Below, piece after piece: positions 42,186 to 48,677 of a DNA stretch of 48,677 bases. Origin of the DNA: Fidelibacterota bacterium (GTDB lineage: Bacteria; Fidelibacterota; Marinisomatia; Marinisomatales; UBA1611); the NCBI GenBank assembly GCA_028338895.1, contig JAOLAV010000005.1:1-48677 (forward strand), in the 5' to 3' direction. The stretch's first letter is position 1. Every line of letters starts with the position of its first letter. The translations under genes and the position numbers were made by a program. The notes beneath the pieces are model-generated. The model was not told the DNA's origin, searched no databases, and saw only the letters and a list, made by a program, of their open reading frames with translations.

Positions 42186-43298
42186 TATTATTTACTAAGT
42201 TATAGAGCTCATCATCTGACCAGTCATTTTTAAGCTTAAAAGATTTAATCTCTTTTAATAGATTTTCTAATTCAACCTTTGTCAGGTTTAGTTGAAGATT
42301 TTTAAGCTTCTCCTTTAAAATAAATTTTCCTGAATATTTGTTTATTACGAACTTTCTTTTTCTACTAATTATTTCTGGTGAAAAAGGCTCGTAGGTCTTA
42401 GGATTTTTCAATACAGATTTTGCATGTATACCACCCTTATGGGTAAATACATTTTTCCCAATTATTGGTTGGTTAAAATTTGAACTCGAGTTACAGATCT
42501 CATTAAGCATATTTGTTAATTCAGGAATCATTTTTAGCTTCCATGAATGATCTTTTATTTTATAAATATTAACCAATGCAGCAACAACCTCTGCTAAAGG
42601 AGGCAGCCCAGATCTTTCACCTAGTCCATTAATAGATAAATCAATACATTGTGCTCCAGCTTCAATAGCTGAAAGTGAGTTAGCTGTACCCATTCCAAAA
42701 TCATTATGACAATGAACATGTACAGGAATGTCTAATTGCGAGGTTATTCTCTTTATTATATTTTTTATTTTTGTTGGAGTGAGACAACCTACAGTATCGG
42801 CTAAACTATATCTATCAGCACCTGCTTTCTGAGCAAGGATCCCAACTTCGATTAAAAAATCTATTTCGGTTCGGCTTGAATCTTCAGCGGTAAACCTTAA
42901 TTTAAGGCCTTGATCTTTCGCGTACTTAATTGAACTCTCAATTTGATTCAAAGCTTCTTTTTTATTTACGTTATGTTTGTATTTTCGACTTAAAGGCGAT
43001 GTCCCGTAAAAGATACCAATCCATTCGACATCTAAAATTTTGGCATCATTAATATCTGATTTTGTAGCTCGACCATGAACTATTTTTTTGAATTTAGCTC
43101 AAGTGAATTTAGCGCTTCAACTGCTTCATAAATATCTGGCGCAACTGCAGGGTGACCTAGTTCAATAAAATCAACACCAAATAAATCAATTTTCTTGGCA
43201 ATATCTAATTTTTCGTTTAACGTGAAGAGAACTCCTGGTGTTTGTTCGCCTTCTCTTAAAGTTGAATCAAGAATTTCAATTTTTCTATTCTCTAGCAT
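42169..43298 (-). CDS. Homocitrate/isopropylmalate synthase-like enzyme, interrupted by a -1 frameshift at an A run
   Basis: The first frame (43298 down to a stop at 43080-43082) gives '[20 protein letters not shown]' to '[12 protein letters not shown]'. The next frame continues without a gap as '[17 protein letters not shown]', on through '[12 protein letters not shown]', the metal motif '[16 protein letters not shown]', '[18 protein letters not shown]' and '[16 protein letters not shown]'. Joined, it is a full-length HMGL-like acyl-CoA:2-oxoacid synthase of about 375 residues, closest in my memory to homocitrate synthases (NifV/LysS type). The shift lies in a run of seven A on the coding strand (T run 43083-43089). 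It could be a sequencing error, a slippage-decoded gene or a fresh pseudogene. It overlaps the acyltransferase gene by seven bases. Confidence 0.8.
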
Positions 43299-44305
43299 AC
43301 CAACCTTCGTTGAGATTCCTCACCCATTGATATTAAAAAAGGATCTTCTTTTTGCTTCTCAACAAAATCTATTTTTGACCCAATACTTAACCAATGATTC
43401 TCAATCATTATTTGGCCAATCGCTCCTCCTAAAGAATTTCCAGGGCCGAGGAGAATTATATTATCTGGACAAAATTCTTTTAAGGCAACTTCAATCGATG
43501 CGGTAAAATTATATGAGCTTAAGACCTGCTCTCTTAAAGTATAGTCCATAAGATCTTTGGAAGTTGTACTAAAAGGAGTCCATATATATCCTCGACCATC
43601 AATTAAAGGGATACTCGGTTTATTAAAAATTGATTTTGATATTTTTTTAAAGGCTTTTTTAGAAACGTCCTTCATTAGTGGAGTATGAAAAGCAGCATGA
43701 TATGGAATTTGGAATGGAAACTTATCCTCTTTAGGAAGAATATTTAATAGTTTATCTAATGAGTCTTGATTGCCACCAATTACTAAATATCCACCTAGAA
43801 TAATTGAAATAAATGCACCACACTGCTCAATTTTTTCTATGATATTTTTTCTTTTATTAACATCTAAATTCCATTTTTCATTAATCATTGGGTAAATAAT
43901 TTGACCACCAATTATATCATCTTTCATCATTGATCCCATTTTTTGAACAAGATCAAATCCATTTTTTATCTCTAATGCACTACTCAGAGATAATGCTGTA
44001 TACCAGCCCATTGAATTTCCAGTAATTGCTACAATCTCATATTTATTTTGGTCTATTGTAAAAAAGTCTGACAAGCTACAAGCATAGATAAGAGAGGATG
44101 CATTTTCACCGACCATATGGCTCTTTGCTTTAAATAATTCATTATCAAGTTCTGACAAGGTTTTCAACCCTTGTTCTTTCCGACGATTATCCATCCAAGA
44201 AATATGATTTTTTAAAGAAGAATTACCACTTTTTAGATAGCCTGTTGTTTCTCTTGTGTATGTCCCTCTTCCAGGTGCGACAACCACGACTCGCTTTCTA
44301 TTCAT
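43292..44305 (-). CDS. Divergent FabD-like acyltransferase
   Basis: 337 residues with the malonyl-CoA:ACP transacylase fold. The nucleophile is Ser98 in '[15 protein letters not shown]' and the catalytic His is His207 in '[10 protein letters not shown]'. Three usual FabD features are changed: 'PGQG' near the N-terminus is 'PGRG' (11-14), 'GHSLG' is 'GNSMG', and the Arg that holds the malonyl carboxylate (E. coli Arg117) is Met123 in 'LVQKMGSMM'. Loss of that Arg fits an enzyme using a plain acyl group rather than malonyl. It is overlapped by E1 upstream (8 bp) and the synthase downstream (7 bp). It is probably not the housekeeping FabD. Confidence 0.75.
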   Translation of the reverse strand: MNRKRVVVVAPGRGTYTRETTGYLKSGNSSLKNHISWMDNRRKEQGLKTLSELDNELFKAKSHMVGENASSLIYACSLSDFFTIDQNKYEIVAITGNSMGWYTALSLSSALEIKNGFDLVQKMGSMMKDDIIGGQIIYPMINEKWNLDVNKRKNIIEKIEQCGAFISIILGGYLVIGGNQDSLDKLLNILPKEDKFPFQIPYHAAFHTPLMKDVSKKAFKKISKSIFNKPSIPLIDGRGYIWTPFSTTSKDLMDYTLREQVLSSYNFTASIEVALKEFCPDNIILLGPGNSLGGAIGQIMIENHWLSIGSKIDFVEKQKEDPFLISMGEESQRRLVC

Positions 44306-46505
44306 TAAGAAGCTCTATTGAATGATCGATAATTGACTGCTTACTTGGGAGCGTTGCCGTTGCGGAAACACCAAGGGAGATAAAACTATTCTCTGCTGCA
44401 TGTAACCTTATTTTTACATCTGTATTTACTCTTTTGTGAAGCTCATAATAGAGGCCTTCTCCATGACAACCTGTTTTGCGACATTCATCAACGAGTAAAA
44501 CTTTTTTACATCTACTAAGCTCTTTTACTAAGGAATAAAATTTAATATCTGAAAGCCATCTTAGATCAATAACTTTTATTTTCTTTTTAATCTTTTTTTC
44601 AATTTCTTTTTGAGCTTGCAGAGAAAGGTATAAAGCATTTCCGTAAGTAATAATTGTTAATGTATTCCCACTACCATAAACCTTGAACTTCCCAACTGGA
44701 ATCTCTTCTTCAATATTCGGATATAAAAAATTCCATTTACCATCTTTTTCTTCATGTAAATCTTTAATCATATAAAGTGCAATCGGTTCTACAAATATTA
44801 CAACACGTCCATTTTGGCTCGCTTCATTAACCGCTGTTCTTAACATTCTGGCAGCATCTGCTCCATTTGATGGAACAGCTAAAATTAATCCGGGAATATC
44901 TCTGAAAATAGTTAATGAGTTGTCATTGTGAAAATGCCCTCCAAAACCTTTCTGATAGGCTAATCCTGGAATACGCAGAACCATTGGGTTCGTAAATTGA
45001 CCATTAGAAAAAAATGGTAGTGTCGCTGCTTCTCCTCTTATTTGATCTTCAGCATTATGGAAATATGCTAAGAATTGAATCTCAGGTATCGGTATAAACC
45101 CGTTATGAGCAAAACCTATTCCAAAACCAATAATAGACGTTTCATCTAAAGGGCTATCAAATACTCTCCTAGCTCCAAATTGATTATACAAATCGGCTGT
45201 AACATGGTAAACACCCCCTTTTATAGCAACATCTTCTCCAAAAATAAGTGTATTAGGAAACCTAATTAAAAGGTCGAATAGAGCATAATTAATTAATTTG
45301 GCCATATGCTGAGGCTTATTAATTCTTACAAACTCTTTTCCAAATTTCTTTTTTCTAATAAAATCATTAGGATAGGTTGGAAGCAAAGATCTTTCACAAT
45401 TCTCTGTTATTGCAGTCATTACTTCCGGGGCTGTTTTTAGCTTCGGCCTATTTACAGAATAATTAAAAACATGCTCAACTTGGACACGTTTTTTTTCATA
45501 CAAATTCAAGATCTGTTCTTTGTTTAATAAATTATTTTCTATCAGTATGCGAGCTGCATGTAGAAGCGGATCATTCTCCTCCGAAGATTGTATGTTTGAC
45601 AAAGAATTATACCCAGCCTCAACATCAGAACCAGCGTGTCCCATTAAGCGAATTGTCTTCATATGTAAAAAAACTGGTTCTCTTTTAAGTCGACATATTT
45701 TTTCAGCTTCTTGAGCTTTTTTTATCAGATCAATTAAATGTAGTCCATCTGTTTTTATATAGTGTAAGCCATCTCTTTTGGAAAATGTATCTTCAATCCA
45801 ATTCGTTTCTGTTTTTACCGAGATACCTGTTCCATTATCTTCACAAATAAAAATAATTGGAACGTGCCCACCTTTGCCAATCACCCACCGCGCGGTATTT
45901 ATGGCACTTAATGCCGAAGCATGGTTTGAGCTTGCATCTCCAAAACTACATAAAACAATACTACTTGAGTCTAATGTACTTTCTTTTAGGCTTAAATTAG
46001 TTGCACGATCAATCGAAAAAGCGGTACCAACCGCTTTTGGTAAATGGCTTGCGATAGTACTTGTTTGAGGAGGTATATTAAGAAGTTTACTACCTATAAC
46101 TTTATGCCGCCCACCGCTAATAGGATCCTCTGAAGAAGCCATAAAAGATAAAGCCAAATCATAAAGAGGTGTCATCTTGGGAATTTGTTTTGACCTTTCT
46201 ATAAAAAAAGGACCACTCCTATAATGTAAAAAAGCCATATCGGTATAAGGAAAAATATTACCAAAAACTGCATTCCCTTCATGGCCTGAGCTACCAATAG
46301 TGTAAAAACATGCGCCTTCATCTTTTAACAATCTTGCTTTTATATCAACATGCCTACTTGAGACCATTGATTCAAAAATTCTAATTAAATCACTTTTTCC
46401 AAAATTTATATCATTTATAACTAAATTGGATTTAGAGCTTGGTAATTCACCAGATTCAACTTTTACTGTAAAGTTTTTGTCTATAACCTCAGCTCTATTA
46501 AACAT
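44298..46505 (-). CDS. 2-oxoacid dehydrogenase E1, alpha-beta fusion
   Basis: 735 residues joining E1 alpha (about 1-360) and E1 beta (about 395-735) of the branched-chain/pyruvate type. Alpha has 'YRSGPFFIERSKQIP', 'PISGGRHKVIGSK' and the TPP motif 'CSFGDASSNHASALSAINTA' (Ala for the usual second Gly). Beta has 'LIFGEDVAIKGGVYHVTADL', 'RVFDSPLDETSIIGFGIGFA' and 'LLVDECRKTGCHGEGLYYEL'. It decarboxylates a 2-oxo acid and passes the acyl group to an E2 lipoyl protein, not encoded here. The preference for branched-chain 2-oxo acids is a guess from the fusion type. First gene of a coupled trio with the acyltransferase and the synthase. Confidence 0.87.
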   Translation of the reverse strand: MFNRAEVIDKNFTVKVESGELPSSKSNLVINDINFGKSDLIRIFESMVSSRHVDIKARLLKDEGACFYTIGSSGHEGNAVFGNIFPYTDMAFLHYRSGPFFIERSKQIPKMTPLYDLALSFMASSEDPISGGRHKVIGSKLLNIPPQTSTIASHLPKAVGTAFSIDRATNLSLKESTLDSSSIVLCSFGDASSNHASALSAINTARWVIGKGGHVPIIFICEDNGTGISVKTETNWIEDTFSKRDGLHYIKTDGLHLIDLIKKAQEAEKICRLKREPVFLHMKTIRLMGHAGSDVEAGYNSLSNIQSSEENDPLLHAARILIENNLLNKEQILNLYEKKRVQVEHVFNYSVNRPKLKTAPEVMTAITENCERSLLPTYPNDFIRKKKFGKEFVRINKPQHMAKLINYALFDLLIRFPNTLIFGEDVAIKGGVYHVTADLYNQFGARRVFDSPLDETSIIGFGIGFAHNGFIPIPEIQFLAYFHNAEDQIRGEAATLPFFSNGQFTNPMVLRIPGLAYQKGFGGHFHNDNSLTIFRDIPGLILAVPSNGADAARMLRTAVNEASQNGRVVIFVEPIALYMIKDLHEEKDGKWNFLYPNIEEEIPVGKFKVYGSGNTLTIITYGNALYLSLQAQKEIEKKIKKKIKVIDLRWLSDIKFYSLVKELSRCKKVLLVDECRKTGCHGEGLYYELHKRVNTDVKIRLHAAENSFISLGVSATATLPSKQSIIDHSIELLNE

Positions 46506-46562
46506 TGATATATTTGAGTAAAATTAAAAAAATGATTAATACTCAGATTAGAAATACCTGAT

Positions 46563-47522
46563 TTACTTTAAAGAAGTTAGTTTCTCTTTAAATTCTCTTA
46601 ACTCTCTAACATTACCAGTTTTGATTTCTCCTGAATCCCATTTCAACTTAAAATCATCCAGAGTATCATCTCCACCTTGTTTTTGATAAAGAGGAAAAAG
46701 ATCTCCATCTTCACGAGGTTTATTATGATGCAGAGTTGCTGTAATTTGATAATCAACATCTCCAATAAGATCATCGACAACACGATCTGGTAAATTTTGC
46801 TCAAGCAGACTTTGTTCTATTCTTGAAAACCGTAGACCTTTTACAGCATAATCTTGATACGCTTCCCAAGCAAATGGGGCGACAGATTTAATAGATTCAG
46901 CCATAGCATCAGAAAAAACTCTAATCTCATATTGTGCATGACTATCTGAACGTAAACCAACAAAATGTAGAAGGTTATGCAAATCATTCTTCCAATACCA
47001 TTCTGTATATAAATTCACGGGTAAAACTGCTCTTGCTAGTTCACGAGCAACTCCAGCTTGATTCAATTCAGAATAAATTTGAAAACTACGATCAGAAATT
47101 TCTTGAAAATAGTTTTGAACTTTTTCTTTTAACTCTTTGGAAACTTCACCCATTCTTCCTTGCTTATTTAAAGCGCTTTGAAATTGAATATGCTCTGATT
47201 TCGGAATATAGAAATCATCCCTCGCTTCTGAATACCTCAGTGAATATTCATTTATATTTGCAGTTCTGTGCCGAACCCATTGCCTTGCCACAAAAATTGG
47301 CATCTTACAATGAAATTTAAATTCAACCATCTCAAAAGGAGTTGTATGGCGATGTCGCATTAAGTAACGAATTAAACCTCTATCTTGTGAAACTTTACTC
47401 GTTCCTTTTCCATAGCTAACTCTTGCCGCTTGTACGATGGCATCATCGCCACCCATTGAATCAACAAGTCGAACAAAACCTTTATCTAAACATTTTATAG
47501 CATTATCTGGCGCTTCTAACAT
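46563..47522 (-). CDS. thyX: Flavin-dependent thymidylate synthase ThyX
   Basis: 319 residues. The signature R-H-R-x7-S is 'RHRTANINEYS', and 'LMRHRHTTPFEMVEFKFHCK' , 'ELARAVLPVNLYTEWYWKND' and 'LRSDSHAQYEIRVF' are typical. It makes dTMP from dUMP with methylene-tetrahydrofolate and FAD-bound NADPH electrons. It is about 70-90 residues longer than many ThyX proteins because of a C-terminal extension (about 240-319). The substrate can come from the dCMP deaminase at 8696-9127. It follows the methyltransferase gene by 9 bp. Confidence 0.95.
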   Translation of the reverse strand: MLEAPDNAIKCLDKGFVRLVDSMGGDDAIVQAARVSYGKGTSKVSQDRGLIRYLMRHRHTTPFEMVEFKFHCKMPIFVARQWVRHRTANINEYSLRYSEARDDFYIPKSEHIQFQSALNKQGRMGEVSKELKEKVQNYFQEISDRSFQIYSELNQAGVARELARAVLPVNLYTEWYWKNDLHNLLHFVGLRSDSHAQYEIRVFSDAMAESIKSVAPFAWEAYQDYAVKGLRFSRIEQSLLEQNLPDRVVDDLIGDVDYQITATLHHNKPREDGDLFPLYQKQGGDDTLDDFKLKWDSGEIKTGNVRELREFKEKLTSLK

Positions 47523-47531
47523 GAATTCTCA

Positions 47532-48170
47532 CTATTTTATTTTTCTAAAAATCATTACACCATCACGAACTGGTAATAATAATGGCTCTAAATTAGGGTT
47601 GTTTTTTATTATTTTTGCAGTTTCTCTAATCGCTATGGAATCTGGATCATTAGGAGTTAGAACTTTCCCGCTCCAAAGCATATTATCAAGCACTCCAATA
47701 CCTCCAACTTTAAGTAAATTTAAACTTTGTTCAAGGTATCGAGGATAGTTTCCTTTATCAGCATCAATAAAAAAGAAATCATAAGATCCAGGATTAAATT
47801 TTTTCAAAGATTCAAGTGCTTTTCCTTCATGAATAAAAATTTTATTTTTAGCACTTGATTTTTCAAACCATTTCTTTGCTGTTTTTATATACTCTGGATT
47901 TAATTCACAGGTGTGTATTCTACCATCTTCTGGGAGCACTTCAGCCATTTTTAAAGCACTGTAGCCAGTAAACATTCCAATTTCAAGAATATTTTTTGAA
48001 CCTGAAATTTTTATTAACATTTGTAATAGACCGCCAATTAAAGATCCAGAAATCATCTGAGGTGATTCTTCTGATTCCCAAGTTTTTTTTGATAAGTCTA
48101 AAAGTATTTTACTCTCTTCAGTCGAAAACTGTTTGCAATAATCTTCAATTTCTTTAGGAGTGAATTCCAT
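47532..48170 (-). CDS. Class I SAM-dependent O-methyltransferase (CCoAOMT-like)
   Basis: 212 residues of the Methyltransf_3/caffeoyl-CoA O-methyltransferase-like family. The SAM site is 'ILEIGMFTGYSALKMAEVLP', the acidic motif II is 'IHTCELNPEYI', and the metal-linked motifs are 'FFFIDADKGNYPRYLE' and 'VLDNMLWSGKV'. Bacterial members methylate catechol-like or other small hydroxyl compounds; the substrate is unknown. Its start overlaps the stop of the upstream phosphatase gene by one base, and thyX follows 9 bp later. Confidence 0.88.
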   Translation of the reverse strand: MEFTPKEIEDYCKQFSTEESKILLDLSKKTWESEESPQMISGSLIGGLLQMLIKISGSKNILEIGMFTGYSALKMAEVLPEDGRIHTCELNPEYIKTAKKWFEKSSAKNKIFIHEGKALESLKKFNPGSYDFFFIDADKGNYPRYLEQSLNLLKVGGIGVLDNMLWSGKVLTPNDPDSIAIRETAKIIKNNPNLEPLLLPVRDGVMIFRKIK

Positions 48171-48677
48171 TATCTTTTTAAAGCATTCAAAGTTTTATCT
48201 ACAGAAGAATACTCACCAGCAATTAATCCCGGTGTAATCAAGGTGTTCTCTTGGTTATATAATCTATTTTCACCATTAAGATCTACTAACTTGCCACCGG
48301 CTTCATTTATGATGCAATTCCCGGCACAAATATCCCATTCATTTTTGGGTCTAAGAGATGCAAAAATATCTGATTTACCAGCTGCAGTTAAGCCCAGCTT
48401 GTAAGCAACCGATCCAATAGGTTTTAATTCGTAGAAGACACTCTTAAATGGCTCCCAAAGTCCGTGCTTTGTCTCGGAACGACTATTTAAAAGGACCATT
48501 TCTTTTAGGTTCTCTTTTTTGACACAGTGAATACGTTGATTATTTAAGTACGCACCCTCATCTTCTGCAGCAGTAAATAATTCTAATGTTACCGGATTAT
48601 ATAAGACACCAACAATCGGCTTCCCATTATTGACTAGAGCAACACTTACAACAAAATTTGGAACACCTTCTATAAAT
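48170..48677 (-). CDS. Inositol monophosphatase/CysQ-family phosphatase (start outside window)
   Basis: The minus-strand frame is open to the window edge; the internal ATG at 48499 is not the start because the upstream part is conserved. Reading from the edge, it gives 'FIEGVPNFVVSVALVNNGKP', then 'GVLYNPVTLELFTAAEDEGA', matching the middle of inositol monophosphatase-type enzymes. The C-terminal motif 'KNEWDICAGNCIINEAGGKL' is the family's second metal motif (W-D-x-x-A-G). Members hydrolyse inositol phosphate, fructose 1,6-bisphosphate or PAP; which one cannot be told. It is coupled (1 bp overlap) to the methyltransferase gene. Confidence 0.88.
   Translation of the reverse strand, partial: FIEGVPNFVVSVALVNNGKPIVGVLYNPVTLELFTAAEDEGAYLNNQRIHCVKKENLKEMVLLNSRSETKHGLWEPFKSVFYELKPIGSVAYKLGLTAAGKSDIFASLRPKNEWDICAGNCIINEAGGKLVDLNGENRLYNQENTLITPGLIAGEYSSVDKTLNALKR

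Noticed and set aside
42169-43298. Two separate genes (72 and 260 residues) on the minus strand
   Set aside because: They are consecutive parts of one HMGL-like enzyme. The supposed start of the second (TTG 42951) lies inside conserved sequence that continues upstream to the A run.

Overview
The window is AT-rich (about one third G+C by eye) and densely packed, with many genes overlapping by 1-11 bp. It comes from a Gram-negative bacterium of the Bacteroidetes-Chlorobi-Fibrobacteres (FCB) side of the tree. Support for this is a TonB-dependent receptor with a carboxypeptidase-like N-domain, a secreted protein ending in the 'NYPNPFNPSTKI' type of C-terminal sorting/FlgD-like domain, and small families common in that group (DUF3467, DUF2480-like, DUF6913-like). 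Marinimicrobia (SAR406) is my best guess, by inference only. I saw no rRNA, tRNA, CRISPR array, insertion sequence or prophage.

Layout. 1-1515: the 3' end of a CASTOR/POLLUX-like ion-channel gene, then selD with an in-frame TGA at the catalytic selenocysteine position. 1519-8636: a complete SUF iron-sulfur operon (IscR-like Rrf2 regulator, DUF59, sufA, B, C, D, E, T, S, DUF2480-like) behind an IscR-type operator. 8696-11732: dCMP deaminase, an IPNS-like oxygenase and a COG3044 ATPase. 11738-15591 (minus): etfB, etfA and a membrane ETF:quinone oxidoreductase. 15669-21874: a small membrane ORF, a secreted protein, and a TonB receptor loaded with Asp-rich calcium-type repeats. 22024-29409: an acyl-CoA degradation operon (fadB-like, nitronate monooxygenase-like, AtuA, enoyl-CoA hydratase, AcuI/YhdH reductase, PAP2). 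29406-30810 (minus): DUF3467, a zinc-ribbon protein and a DUF6913-like protein. 30913-34484: DjlA-like protein, methylmalonyl-CoA mutase large subunit without a B12 domain, PAP2-like membrane protein, birA. 34604-38887: DUF3050, then (minus) Tat-exported asparaginase-type hydrolase, metallophosphoesterase and glutaryl-CoA dehydrogenase. 38968-42185: ribD-ribE-ribBA-ribH. 42169-48677 (minus): inositol-monophosphatase family (cut by the window end), O-methyltransferase, thyX, then a coupled trio of E1 alpha-beta fusion, divergent FabD-like acyltransferase and a frameshifted homocitrate/isopropylmalate synthase-like gene.

How they fit together. Acyl-CoA dehydrogenases such as the GCDH here would pass electrons to EtfAB and then through the membrane oxidoreductase into quinone. 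The fadB/AtuA/AcuI operon and the mutase point to breakdown of branched, odd-chain or terpenoid-like acyl-CoAs through propionyl-CoA. The SUF operon supplies clusters for these enzymes, and riboflavin synthesis supplies flavin for ETF, dehydrogenases and ThyX. dCMP deaminase and ThyX are two steps toward dTMP.

The most notable items are the selenoprotein SelD that ordinary gene calling would truncate, the A-run frameshift in the synthase gene, the E1/acyltransferase/synthase trio whose acyltransferase lacks the usual malonyl-binding arginine, and the IscR-like operator before the SUF operon.
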